Below are positions 42,539-50,967 of a stretch of 64,000 bases of DNA, in pieces. The notes beneath the pieces were generated by a model that had not been told where the DNA came from, searched no databases, and was given only the letters and a program-made list of their open reading frames with translations. Location of the stretch: contig JBBDNK010000024.1 in assembly GCA_040877625.1 (NCBI GenBank), positions 124,001-188,000 on the forward strand. The letters run 5' to 3'. A program made the position numbers and the translations under genes. Source of the DNA: Methylonatrum sp040877625. GTDB lineage: Bacteria; Pseudomonadota; Gammaproteobacteria; Nitrococcales; Aquisalimonadaceae. Position 1 is the stretch's first letter, and each line of letters starts with the position of its first letter.

Positions 42539-42973
42539 ATGTTTTCTTCCGATCGCGACGCTCTCCGCCTACAGTACGTTGACGCCTGGCGCAAATACCG
42601 CGCCGGACAGGTACTCACGCCGCTTGAAGACATGATCGCCAGGGTCGTGACGGATCACCCCGAATACCAGCCGCTACTGGAAAGCGAGGAGCGCGCACTG
42701 GGCGGCGAGTACCTGCCCGAAGACGGCGCAACCAACCCCTTTTTGCACATGGGCATGCACCTGGCCCTGCGCGAGCAGATCAGCACCGACCGCCCGGCGG
42801 GAATCCGCGCCATCCACCAGGACCTGAGTCGCAGCCTGAACAGCCCTCTGGAAGCGGAACATCGCATGATGGACCACCTGGCCGAAGCCCTCTGGCGCGC
42901 ACAGCGCGATGGCGTCATGCCGGACGAAAACGCCTATCTGGCGGCATTGAAAAACCTGGCGAACGAACTTTAG
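42539..42973 (+). CDS. DUF1841 protein
   Basis: 144 residues, soluble, mainly helical. MFSSDRDALRLQYVDAWRKY at the start, NPFLHMGMHLALREQISTDR in the middle and EHRMMDHLAEALWRAQRDG near the end are the conserved blocks of the family. The conserved histidines in the last two suggest metal binding, but no function has been established. It follows nth after 56 bases on the same strand. Confidence 0.85.
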   Translation: MFSSDRDALRLQYVDAWRKYRAGQVLTPLEDMIARVVTDHPEYQPLLESEERALGGEYLPEDGATNPFLHMGMHLALREQISTDRPAGIRAIHQDLSRSLNSPLEAEHRMMDHLAEALWRAQRDGVMPDENAYLAALKNLANEL

Positions 42974-43075
42974 GGTAGCAACGCCTGCATACCGTGAAAT
43001 ATTTTTGAATTTGTCCCAACCCGCACCAAGGGCTTAACATGGTCGGTTCAATACATTTCTGGGGGACTGAAACCC

Positions 43076-43537
43076 ATGCAGATTGCGAAAGACACGGTCG
43101 TGGCCATCGATTACACCCTGAAGGACGACGAGGGCGAAGTCCTGGACACGTCCGAGGGCAAGGAGCCTCTGACCTACCTTCATGGCGCGGGGAATATCAT
43201 TCCCGGCCTGGAACAGGCGCTGGAAGGCAAAGCCCCCGGGGAGGAGCTGTCCGTCCGCGTTGAGGCGAAAGACGCCTACGGCGAGCGTAATGACGAGCTG
43301 CAGCAGGCGGTGCCGAGAGACCTGTTCAAGGACGTCGAGGAACTACAGCCCGGCATGCAGTTCCAGGCTCAGGGCGGTGGCGGTGCCCAGGTGGTCACCG
43401 TGGTAGCCGTTGAGGGCGAAGAGGTCACTGTGGATGCCAATCATCCCATGGCCGGCGTGGCCCTGAACTTCGACGTCAAGATCAAGGAAGTTCGCGACGC
43501 CACCGACGAAGAGCGCGAGCACGGTCACGCGCACTGA
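43076..43537 (+). CDS. slyD: FKBP-type peptidyl-prolyl isomerase, SlyD-like
   Basis: 153 residues. The FKBP half (TVVAIDYTLKDDEGEVLDTS, LHGAGNIIPGLEQALEGKAP) encloses the insert-in-flap domain (about residues 68-125; EAKDAYGERNDELQQAVPRD). The C-terminus is short (EREHGHAH), so the long histidine-rich metal tail of E. coli SlyD is reduced to a few histidines. It is a cytoplasmic chaperone and prolyl isomerase, perhaps with weak nickel binding. A hairpin terminator follows the stop. Confidence 0.93.
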   Translation: MQIAKDTVVAIDYTLKDDEGEVLDTSEGKEPLTYLHGAGNIIPGLEQALEGKAPGEELSVRVEAKDAYGERNDELQQAVPRDLFKDVEELQPGMQFQAQGGGGAQVVTVVAVEGEEVTVDANHPMAGVALNFDVKIKEVRDATDEEREHGHAH

Positions 43538-43540
43538 GCT

Positions 43541-43596
43541 GAAAGGCGCGGCATGAGATCATCCGGGCATTGACCCGGGGCTCAGCCGCGCCTTTC
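43541..43596. terminator. Bidirectional intrinsic terminator between slyD and the isochorismatase-like gene
   Basis: GAAAGGCGCGGC at 43541-43552 and GCCGCGCCTTTC at 43585-43596 are perfect 12-base inverted arms, with a further CCGGG stem in the loop. It lies between two convergent genes. The AAAG/CTTT ends give short U tracts in both directions. Confidence 0.75.
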
Positions 43597-43642
43597 GCAT
43601 TCCCGATATCGCCCGACACGACAAGCCCACGCGCCCACGGTG

Positions 43643-44188
43643 TCAGCGGATAAACCGCGGCATGACGCGTCTGAACAGTTCCGTGTCCGCCCGGTTCAGC
43701 CACTCAAAGGCCACCATCTCCCGGCTGACGATGTGAACGCCGCCTGCCCGCATGCGCGCCAAGGCCAGCTCGGCATCCAGCGGCCGACGGCTGGAAACGG
43801 CGTCCGCGACCACGTACACCTCATACCCTTCACTCACCATGGCCAGAGCACTCTGCAACACGCAGACATGGGCCTCCGTCCCGGCAATGATGATCTGACG
43901 ACGGCCCAGGTTGACCAGCTCACGGCGGATGTTATCCGACTCCATGCAGGAAAAATGCACCTTTTCCAGCAACTCGTCGTCGAGCACCAGTGAACGCACC
44001 GCCGGGACCGTGCCGCCAAGCCCGCTGGGGTACTGCTCGGTCAGCCGGATCGGGATATCCACCTCTCTCGCCACCTTGATCAGCCAGCAAGCGTTGTCCA
44101 CCACGCGCTCGCCTTCGTGTATTGCCGGTGCCAAACGCTCCTGCACGTCCACCACCAACAGGCATGACTGGGTTGCATTGATGCGCAA
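43643..44188 (-). CDS. Isochorismatase-family hydrolase
   Basis: 181 residues. The cysteine-hydrolase triad is visible: Asp in CLLVVDVQERL near residue 14, Lys in ELLEKVHFSC, and Cys in AGTEAHVCVLQSAL. This group is related to YcaC and nicotinamidase; the substrate is unknown. It is convergent with slyD and 23 bases downstream of the carbonic anhydrase gene on the same strand. Confidence 0.87.
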   Translation of the reverse strand: MRINATQSCLLVVDVQERLAPAIHEGERVVDNACWLIKVAREVDIPIRLTEQYPSGLGGTVPAVRSLVLDDELLEKVHFSCMESDNIRRELVNLGRRQIIIAGTEAHVCVLQSALAMVSEGYEVYVVADAVSSRRPLDAELALARMRAGGVHIVSREMVAFEWLNRADTELFRRVMPRFIR

Positions 44189-44211
44189 GGGATTCTCCTG
44201 CCGGAACCTGA

Positions 44212-44937
44212 TTATCGAGTTGTCTTGCCACCCGCACCCGTGGCGATCACCGGCGGCGGCTCGGCCCCTGCATCGTCATCGGCGTGCATGCGGTACATTC
44301 GCGGGATGTCCTCGGGCCCGCGAACGCTGACCTTGAGGTCATTCACCAGACCGTCACGAAGGCCGTATATCCAGCCGTTGATGGTCAGCTTCTGCCCGCG
44401 TGCCCAGGCATTCTGGACGATGGTCGTGTAACAGACGTTGTAGACCTGCGCCATGACATTGAGCTCGCACAACCGGTCCACCCTGGCATTCTCGTCGCGT
44501 ATCGGGTCGAGCGCCTCACGATGCCGGAAATACACGTCCCTGATGTGTCGCAGCCAATTGTCGATCAATCCGTGCTGGACATTGCTCAACGCCGAGCGCA
44601 CGCCGCCGCAGCCGTAGTGGCCGCAGACGATAACGTGCTCCACCTGGAGCACTTCCACCGCGTACTGAAGCACCGACATGCAGTTCATGTCGGTATGTAC
44701 CACCACGTTCGCCACGTTGCGGTGAACGAACAGCTCCCCCGGCATCAGGCCCACGATCTCGTTGGCGGGCACCCGGCTGTCGGAGCAGCCGATCCACAGA
44801 TAATCCGGATTCTGCTGATCGGTCAGTTTTTCGAAGAACTGCGGATCGTCGACCTGCATCTGCTTCGACCACTCACGATTGTTGGCAAGCAGCCCAAGAA
44901 GCGGATCCTGATCATCTTTATTGTCGTGTGTGCACAT
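44212..44937 (-). CDS. can: Beta-class carbonic anhydrase
   Basis: 241 residues from the ATG at 44937 (GAAGGGGCC upstream); a longer frame starting at 44985 lacks support. Zinc ligands are the cysteine in WIGCSDSRVP, with its Asp-Arg dyad, and the histidine and cysteine in VIVCGHYGCGGVRSAL. It interconverts CO2 and bicarbonate in the cytoplasm, which fits an organism that releases CO2 from formate. The C-terminal extension after EDIPRMYRMH is glycine/proline rich and probably flexible. Confidence 0.93.
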   Translation of the reverse strand: MCTHDNKDDQDPLLGLLANNREWSKQMQVDDPQFFEKLTDQQNPDYLWIGCSDSRVPANEIVGLMPGELFVHRNVANVVVHTDMNCMSVLQYAVEVLQVEHVIVCGHYGCGGVRSALSNVQHGLIDNWLRHIRDVYFRHREALDPIRDENARVDRLCELNVMAQVYNVCYTTIVQNAWARGQKLTINGWIYGLRDGLVNDLKVSVRGPEDIPRMYRMHADDDAGAEPPPVIATGAGGKTTR

Positions 44938-45076
44938 AGGCCCCTTCCCTGCTGGTGTTAACAGACCGGGCTTCATTGTGACCAAAACAACGGCTTCAGG
45001 CCAGTATCGGCGCGTTCACCAGACATGCTGGAGTCTGTGCGGCCGACTGACTGGATGCCAATCCAGGCGGCGCGCG

Positions 45077-46651
45077 TCAGTCCCGTGTGGTGGTGCCATC
45101 GCCCCAGTGCACCTGGAACAGGTCCAGACGCCGATCCTGATAATTCCGCACGGAGCCCTGATAGCGGAGCTCGCGGAGCTTTTCGAGATCCAGATCGACG
45201 ATCAGGGTCATTTCGGTGTTGGGCGTGGCCTCGGAGACCACCGCGTCATGCGGAAAGGCAAAGTCAGACGGCGAGAACACGGCCGACTGGGAGTACTGGA
45301 TATCGGCGTTCTCCACCTTGGGCAAGTTGCCGACACTGCCGGTAATGGCCACATAGCACTCGTTTTCGATGGCACGCGCCTGGGCGCAACGGCGCACCCG
45401 CTGATAGCCGTTCTTGGTATCGGTCCAGTACGGCACGAACAGAATCTTCATGCCCTGCTCCATCAGCACGCGGGAGAGCTCCGGAAACTGCACGTCATAG
45501 CAGATCAGGATACCCACCTTGCCGACATCGGTATCGAAGACCTGCAGTGCGTCACCGCCGCGCAGCCCCCAATAGCTGCGCTCATCGGGGGTGATGTGCA
45601 GCTTGTGCTGCGTTTCCATGGTGCCGTCGCGACGAAACAGGAAAGACACGTTGAACAGGCCGTCGTCGTTATAGACCGGCATGCTGCCGCCGATGATGTT
45701 GATGTTGTAGCTCACCGCCAGCGCCTGGATGCCGTCGCGAATTTCGTCCGTGTACTGCGCCAGGCCGCGAATGGCCTCGGCCGGATTCTCCTGGTTGAAG
45801 CTGCCCATCAACGGGGCGTTGAAGAACTCCGGAAACATCACGAAATCGGCGTTATAGCCGGCCATCGCGTCGACGAAGAACTCGACCTGCTGCATCAGCT
45901 CTTCGACGGTACGCGTGCGCCGCATCTGCCATTGCACCGTACCGACACGGACGGACTGCTTGGCGCCGCCGATCAGGGGCTGATGCTTTTCCTCGTAGAA
46001 AATATTGTTCCATTGAACCAGGGTCGCAAACGCGCGGGACTCGCGGTCGTCCGGCAGATAGTCGGTAATCACCCGGCGAACGTGGAAATCATTGGCAAGC
46101 TGGAAGCTGAGTATGGGATCGTAGATCTCCTGGCGCTTGACCTGTTCGATGTACTGCTCGGGGGTCATCTCCTTTGCGTGTTCGCGGTAACCGGGGATGC
46201 GGCCGCCGGCCACGATGGAGCGGCAATTGAGTTTGCGGCAAAGCTCCTTGCGGGCATCATACAGGCGTCGCCCGAGGCGCATTCCGGAATACCTGGGGTG
46301 GACGAACACGTCGACCCCGTAAAGCACATCGCCGTTGGGGTCATGGGTGGTGAAGTAGCCTTCACCGGTGATCTGCTCGTAGCTGTGCTTGTCGCCGAAG
46401 CGACGATAATCGACGATGATCGTCAACGCCGCGGCCACGACCTTGCCATTGTCTTCAATACAGATCTGACCGTCCGGGAAGCGGTTGAGCTGAGCGGCGA
46501 ACTGCTTGCGCGACCAAGGCCCCATGGTCGGGTAGACCGCGCTCATGATCTCCGCAATGTCGTCGTAATCCTCGTAATGCAGGGTACGCAGCTTGAGATG
46601 GTGCTCGTCGCCCTCATCCTGCTGCTCGCGCTGGTCTTGATTGTCTGCCAT
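45077..46651 (-). CDS. GNAT acetyltransferase - nitrilase-superfamily amidohydrolase fusion
   Basis: 524 residues. The N-terminal 220 residues are a GNAT domain (PRYSGMRLGRRLYDARKELC as the acetyl-CoA loop). The C-terminal 290 residues are a carbon-nitrogen hydrolase with the Glu-Lys-Cys triad (FVMFPEFFNAP, THKLHITPDERSYWG, VGILICYDVQFPE). This two-domain arrangement is a recognised bacterial family of unknown substrate. Only a short hairpin-containing gap separates it from tpx. Confidence 0.92.
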   Translation of the reverse strand: MADNQDQREQQDEGDEHHLKLRTLHYEDYDDIAEIMSAVYPTMGPWSRKQFAAQLNRFPDGQICIEDNGKVVAAALTIIVDYRRFGDKHSYEQITGEGYFTTHDPNGDVLYGVDVFVHPRYSGMRLGRRLYDARKELCRKLNCRSIVAGGRIPGYREHAKEMTPEQYIEQVKRQEIYDPILSFQLANDFHVRRVITDYLPDDRESRAFATLVQWNNIFYEEKHQPLIGGAKQSVRVGTVQWQMRRTRTVEELMQQVEFFVDAMAGYNADFVMFPEFFNAPLMGSFNQENPAEAIRGLAQYTDEIRDGIQALAVSYNINIIGGSMPVYNDDGLFNVSFLFRRDGTMETQHKLHITPDERSYWGLRGGDALQVFDTDVGKVGILICYDVQFPELSRVLMEQGMKILFVPYWTDTKNGYQRVRRCAQARAIENECYVAITGSVGNLPKVENADIQYSQSAVFSPSDFAFPHDAVVSEATPNTEMTLIVDLDLEKLRELRYQGSVRNYQDRRLDLFQVHWGDGTTTRD

Positions 46652-46766
46652 GGTGCATGGAACCTTTCATGGGTCTACAGGGCCGTTCAAGCTGGCATGA
46701 TACGCCAACAGCGCGGGGTAGCAATGGAGGGGGGAGCGGCGGAGGCGAGACGCGGTGGCGGCGCCG

Positions 46767-46813
46767 CCGGACATCCGCCGTGGCCCCGACAGGTGACCGC
46801 GGTGGATGTCCGG
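46767..46813. repeat. Palindromic hairpin downstream of tpx
   Basis: CCGGACATCC at 46767-46776 and GGATGTCCGG at 46804-46813 are perfect inverted arms, extended by GCCGTGG/CCGCGGT with mismatches. It begins seven bases past the tpx stop and may stop its transcription, although no U run follows. It could also be another dispersed palindrome. Confidence 0.55.
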
Positions 46814-46819
46814 TGAGGT

Positions 46820-47317
46820 TCAGAGTTTAGCCAGGGCGGCTTCGTAATTCGGCTCCTGAGCAATCTCTGGTACCTGCTCGGCATGCACGACCACACCGTT
46901 CTCGTCGATTACCACAACTGCCCGGGAGAGCAGCCCCATGAGGCGGCCGTCGACCATCTCGACGCCGTATGTCCTGCCAAACTCCGGGTAACGGAATGTC
47001 GATGCGGAAACGACGTTCTCCAGCCCTTCCGCACCGCAGAAACGCTTCTGGGCAAAGGGCAGATCGGCGGAAACACAAAGCACCACGGCATTGTCGTACT
47101 TGCCGGCCTGCTGATTGAATGCGCGGACGGACTTTGCGCAGGTGGGCGTATCAATACTGGGGAAAATATTCAGCACCACCTTCTTGCCGGTCAGGCTGGA
47201 AAGGGTGATATCGCCCAATTCCGTGTCGACAAAGCGGAACTCCGGCGCCTTGCTTCCCACCGCGGGCAGCTCACCGGCCGTGTTGACCATCGTTCCACGC
47301 ATGGAAATTTCTGGCAT
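46820..47317 (-). CDS. tpx: Thiol peroxidase Tpx
   Basis: 165 residues from the ATG at 47317 with AAGGAG upstream. An atypical two-cysteine peroxiredoxin: peroxidatic cysteine in SIDTPTCAKSVRAFN near residue 60, resolving cysteine in FAQKRFCGAEG, and the family start ISMRGTMVNTAG. It reduces organic and hydrogen peroxides with thioredoxin. No OxyR site was identified. Confidence 0.95.
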   Translation of the reverse strand: MPEISMRGTMVNTAGELPAVGSKAPEFRFVDTELGDITLSSLTGKKVVLNIFPSIDTPTCAKSVRAFNQQAGKYDNAVVLCVSADLPFAQKRFCGAEGLENVVSASTFRYPEFGRTYGVEMVDGRLMGLLSRAVVVIDENGVVVHAEQVPEIAQEPNYEAALAKL

Positions 47318-47422
47318 CGTGCAACTCCTTGTGTCTTTAAATGATTGCACCCGACGGGCGCTTGATTGGATGCGGTTCAGTATCTAATCGTGGGACGAGT
47401 GGGTAAAAAAAACAAGCTAATG

Positions 47423-48223
47423 TCAGTCCTCGCCATCGCGTTGCATGAGCGCGCGCATTTCACCGGCACTGAATCCGGCGTTGCGGCGAGCGGCCTCGTT
47501 GAAAGGGCCGCGCACCCGACCGCGCATATGGCGGCCTAGCAGGTCGAGAAAGGTGGCATCGGCCGCCAGGCCACGCTGTTCGCAACAGTAGCGGAACCAC
47601 CTGGAGCCAATAGCCACATGGCCCTCCTCCTCGCGCAGGATCACGATCAGAATCGCCGCCGTACGCGCATCGCCCGCGGAACGCAGCCGCTGCATCATGG
47701 CCGGGGTCACATCCAGCCCCCGCGCCTCCAGCACACGGGGCACCAGGGCCATGCGTACCAGTACGTCATGGGCGGTATCACGACACATCTCCCAGAGCCC
47801 GTTGTGGGCGGGGAAATCCCCGTAGCCGTAGCCCAGTTCGCCAAGACGGTCGGCCAGCATGCTGTAATGACTGGCTTCCTCGGCCGCCACGCGCAACCAG
47901 TCGCCGTAGAAACCGTCCGGCATGTCACGAAAACGGTATACCGCATCCAGCGCCAGGTTGACTGCGTTGAACTCGATATGGGCCACGGCGTGCACCAGAG
48001 CGGCCCTGCCTTCGTCGGTGGACAGCTTGCGCTGGACCAGCTCCCGCGGATCCACCAGCAGCGGCCGTACCGGCCTGCCAGGCTCGCCGATGGGGCGCGG
48101 ACCGCTATCCGCCACCGGCCTGAGTTCACCGGAATCCCACCCTTCCCGGAGTGCCGTCGCCAGCCGGCCCTTGGTCGCCGGATCCGGTTCCTGAATGGCT
48201 TCGTAAACGCGGCTGAACAACAT
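47423..48223 (-). CDS. DUF455 ferritin-like protein
   Basis: 266 residues. Repeated glutamate/histidine motifs typical of a di-metal four-helix bundle occur: AHIEFNAVNLALDAVYRF, VAAEEASHYSMLADRLGEL and ILREEEGHVAIGSRW. The family is distantly related to the tRNA hydroxylase MiaE, but its reaction is unknown. It follows the glycerate kinase gene by 19 bases, so the two are probably cotranscribed. Confidence 0.87.
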   Translation of the reverse strand: MLFSRVYEAIQEPDPATKGRLATALREGWDSGELRPVADSGPRPIGEPGRPVRPLLVDPRELVQRKLSTDEGRAALVHAVAHIEFNAVNLALDAVYRFRDMPDGFYGDWLRVAAEEASHYSMLADRLGELGYGYGDFPAHNGLWEMCRDTAHDVLVRMALVPRVLEARGLDVTPAMMQRLRSAGDARTAAILIVILREEEGHVAIGSRWFRYCCEQRGLAADATFLDLLGRHMRGRVRGPFNEAARRNAGFSAGEMRALMQRDGED

Positions 48224-48242
48224 GATAGCGCGTGCCTTAAGG

Positions 48243-49469
48243 TCAGATTTTCAGGCTGATGAGCAGATCCATCACGTTGGTGCCGGTCGGGCCCGTTCGC
48301 AGCAGATCGCCACTGGCGTCGAGGAAGCTGCCGCTATCAGCGGCCTCCAGGCAGGTGTCCGGATCAAGACCGGACTGGCGGCCGCGAAAGCAGGTCTCGG
48401 TATCCACCAGTGCGCCGGCATCTTCACCGGGCCCATCGGTACCGTCGGTACCAGCCGCCAGCAGCCAGAGGCCATGGTGCCCCTCCATCGCCATCGCCGC
48501 GCGCAGCGCCAACGCCTGGGCGCGGCCGCCGCGACCGGGGTTTTCCGGCAATGCCACGGTGGTTTCTCCGCCCCAGAGCTGCACGCCCGCCGGTCCGTGG
48601 ATAACAGCCTCGGCAATGCGTTCGCCGGCCATCAGGGCGTCGCCGGTCAGCAGTTCCCGGTGGTGGACCACCGGCAGCTCCAGCTGTTGCGCGCGGCGCA
48701 CCACGGCATCCCGCGCCTGGCCGTTGCTGGCGACGATATGTCGCGTAATCGTTGCAAAGGACGGGTGATCCGCGCTCGGCGCCGCTGGCACGTGCGCGGC
48801 CGCCTGCCGCACCCACCCCGGAACGCCCTCCGGCAGATCCGGACGCGCGGGAGCAGGTACCAGCAGGCCTGATCCAATCACCGCTGGATCGTCGCCTGGC
48901 ACGTCGGAGATCAGCAACAACCGTGTCCGGCGCGACCCCAGGCGCAGAGCCAGGCGGCCACCCTTGATACAGGATACCGCACGGCGGATGGCGTTCATGC
49001 GACCGATATCCAGATGCCGGCCCAACAGCCATTGGTTGAGTTCGGTCAGGTGCTCGACACCGTAACCATCGGGCAGGACGTCGACCAGGCTGGAGGCACC
49101 GCCGGATACCAGGACCAGCAGTTGCCGTCCGGCTGGCAGCGCGGCGAGATAGTCCAGCAGGCTTTGCCCGGCCACCAGCGTGGAGGCGTCAGGCACCGGG
49201 TGCGATGCCTCCAGGCAACGCAATCGCGGGTCTGCCTGACAGGCTTCCGACAGATGGCCGTGCTTGCTGATCACCAGGCCGCTATCGAGTTGATCTCCCA
49301 ACACGTCCATGGCGCCACGAACCATGCTGTCCGCGGCCTTGCCGACGGCGACCAATGCCACGGGGCCCGGCACTGGATCGCGCTCCAGAGCGTGCCGCAC
49401 CGCCGCCCTGCCGCCCACGGTCTCGACAGCCGTGCGGAACAGGTCTTCGAGCTGGGCTCGATGCGTCAT
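48243..49469 (-). CDS. Glycerate kinase of the GckA/TtuD (DUF4147) type
   Basis: 408 residues from the ATG at 49469; an upstream in-frame extension overlaps metZ and is discarded. The family marks are VALVAVGKAADSMVRGAM near the N-terminus, VLVSGGASSLVDVLPDG mid-protein, and VQLWGGETTVALPENPGRGG with LLAAGTDGTDGPGEDAGAL near the C-terminus. It phosphorylates glycerate, probably at position 2, in serine or glyoxylate metabolism. It starts ten bases after metZ. Confidence 0.88.
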   Translation of the reverse strand: MTHRAQLEDLFRTAVETVGGRAAVRHALERDPVPGPVALVAVGKAADSMVRGAMDVLGDQLDSGLVISKHGHLSEACQADPRLRCLEASHPVPDASTLVAGQSLLDYLAALPAGRQLLVLVSGGASSLVDVLPDGYGVEHLTELNQWLLGRHLDIGRMNAIRRAVSCIKGGRLALRLGSRRTRLLLISDVPGDDPAVIGSGLLVPAPARPDLPEGVPGWVRQAAAHVPAAPSADHPSFATITRHIVASNGQARDAVVRRAQQLELPVVHHRELLTGDALMAGERIAEAVIHGPAGVQLWGGETTVALPENPGRGGRAQALALRAAMAMEGHHGLWLLAAGTDGTDGPGEDAGALVDTETCFRGRQSGLDPDTCLEAADSGSFLDASGDLLRTGPTGTNVMDLLISLKI

Positions 49470-49479
49470 ACGCCCCCCG

Positions 49480-50670
49480 TCAAATGGATGCCAGCGCCTG
49501 GCCGAGGTCCTTCTGCAGATCCGCAACGTCTTCCAGGCCCACCGAGATCCGCAGCAACCCTTCCGTGATGCCGGACCGGGCGCGCTCTTCATCGGTGATC
49601 CGGCCATGGGTGGTAGTGGCGGGATGGGTGATGGTGGTCTTGAGATCACCCAGGTTGGCGGTAATTGAAATCAGGTGGGTGTTATCCACCAGGCGCCAGG
49701 CCGCGGCGCGCCCGCCTTCGACCTCAAACGACAGAATAGCGCCGAAGCCGGCCTGTTGCCGCTCGGCCAGGTCATGCTGGGGGTGGCTGGACAGCCCCGG
49801 ATAATTGACACGTTTAACCAGCGGCTGCCGTTGCAGCCACTCCGCCAGTTCCAGGGCGTTTTCGGAGTGCGCGCGCATACGCAGCTTCAGCGTCTCCAGC
49901 CCCTTCAGGAACACCCAGGCGTTGAACGCACTCATGGTCGGACCGGCGGTCCGCAGGAAGCCTAGCACGTCCTCGCCGACCAGCTTGGCGCCGCCCACGA
50001 CCGCACCACCCACGCAGCGGCCCTGCCCGTCCAGGTGCTTGGTGGCGGAGTGAATGACGACATCGGCGCCAAGCGACAAGGGCCTTTGCAGTGCCGGGGT
50101 ACAGAAACAGTTATCCACGACCAGCAGACAGCCATGGGACTTGGCCAGCTCCGCCAGGCGCGCGATATCCGCAAGTTCGGTAAGCGGATTGGAGGGCGTT
50201 TCCAGAAACAGCAGCCGGGTCTCGGGGCGAATGGCGCCCGCCCAGGCGGCGTAGTCGGTCAGCGCGACAAACGTCGTCTGTACACCGAATTTGGCCAGAA
50301 TCCGGTTGAACATCGAGGTGGTGGTACCGAACACGCCACTGGAGCAGACCACGTGATCTCCGCTGGACAGCACGGTCATGCACAACGACAGAATCGCCGA
50401 CATGCCCGATGCCGTGGCAACACAGGCCTCACCGCCTTCCAGCGCAGCAAGACGCTGCTCGAAGGTGCGCACGGTGGGATTGCTGAAACGGGAGTAAATA
50501 TTGCCGTCTTCCTCCCCCGAGAATCGCGCCGCCGCCTGCGCCGCATTGTCGAAGGTAAAACTGGAACTCAGGAAAATGGGCTCGGACTGCTCCTGTTCGC
50601 TGGTACGTACCTGGCCGGCTCGCACGGCGAGTGTTCCAAATCCATAGTCTTGGTCATCGAACTGGGACAT
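49480..50670 (-). CDS. metZ: O-succinylhomoserine sulfhydrylase MetZ
   Basis: 396 residues. The PLP lysine is in VIHSATKHLDGQGRC (about residue 210), and FLSSSFTFDNAAQAAARFSG and SRFSNPTVRTFEQRLA match MetZ rather than MetB. It makes homocysteine directly from O-succinylhomoserine and sulfide. The position after cvpA-purF is as in Pseudomonas. The leader carries a SAM-II riboswitch and a terminator, so synthesis should fall when S-adenosylmethionine is high. Confidence 0.94.
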   Translation of the reverse strand: MSQFDDQDYGFGTLAVRAGQVRTSEQEQSEPIFLSSSFTFDNAAQAAARFSGEEDGNIYSRFSNPTVRTFEQRLAALEGGEACVATASGMSAILSLCMTVLSSGDHVVCSSGVFGTTTSMFNRILAKFGVQTTFVALTDYAAWAGAIRPETRLLFLETPSNPLTELADIARLAELAKSHGCLLVVDNCFCTPALQRPLSLGADVVIHSATKHLDGQGRCVGGAVVGGAKLVGEDVLGFLRTAGPTMSAFNAWVFLKGLETLKLRMRAHSENALELAEWLQRQPLVKRVNYPGLSSHPQHDLAERQQAGFGAILSFEVEGGRAAAWRLVDNTHLISITANLGDLKTTITHPATTTHGRITDEERARSGITEGLLRISVGLEDVADLQKDLGQALASI

Positions 50671-50787
50671 GCGTCAACCTCACTGGCACGATCACGGCGT
50701 GACGCACCTGTTGGCAGCCGGGCGGACCGGCGAAATCTGGCACTCAGATTCAAGGATTCAGGCGGGCGCATGCAAGAAGCGGACATG

Positions 50788-50832
50788 AAAAAACCCGCCG
50801 GGGTATCCCTGACCAAAGCAGGAAGGCGGGTT
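50788..50832 (-). terminator. Intrinsic terminator in the metZ leader
   Basis: On the minus strand, AACCCGCC (50832-50825) pairs with GGCGGGTT (50799-50792) across a 25-base loop, and six U residues follow (50793-50788). It lies directly after the SAM-II aptamer and about 120 bases before the metZ ATG. It is placed to act as the riboswitch's attenuator. Confidence 0.8.
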
Positions 50833-50844
50833 CTGCCGTCTCCG

Positions 50845-50895
50845 CTTTAGCTGTTTTTATTAAGCGCCCGCAAGCTGAAATCAAATCAGCGCTGA
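50845..50895 (-). promoter_or_regulatory. SAM-II riboswitch upstream of metZ
   Basis: The minus-strand leader carries AGCGCTGATTTGATTT, then CTTGCGGGCGCTTAATAAAA and ACAGCTAAAGC. These blocks follow the SAM-II (metA-motif) aptamer plan: GCGCTGATTT, pairing GCGC, A-rich loop, then GCTAAA. The 5' AGCGC pairs exactly with the later GCGCT to form P1, and the GCTAAA 3' segment supplies the pseudoknot. Strong sigma-70 hexamers lie immediately upstream and a terminator downstream. SAM-II aptamers bind S-adenosylmethionine and typically control metA, metZ or metX. They are best known from alphaproteobacteria. Confidence 0.85.
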
Positions 50896-50901
50896 TCTGG
50901 G

Positions 50902-50930
50902 ACTGTAGGAGAGGCCCGGCGACTTGTCAA
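50902..50930 (-). promoter_or_regulatory. Sigma-70 promoter of metZ
   Basis: TTGACA (50930-50925) and TACAGT (50907-50902) on the minus strand are separated by exactly 17 bases. Transcription would start near 50895, right at the first bases of the riboswitch. It lies between the purF stop and metZ, so metZ does not depend on the cvpA-purF promoter. Confidence 0.85.
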
Positions 50931-50967
50931 TGCCGGCTGGCCAGAGTAGAAGCCCAGGGAGACGCCC

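Noticed and set aside
49470..49649. 60-residue N-terminal extension of the glycerate kinase.
   Set aside because: It overlaps metZ in another frame and is low-complexity; the family start and a purine-rich GGGGGG stretch favour 49469.
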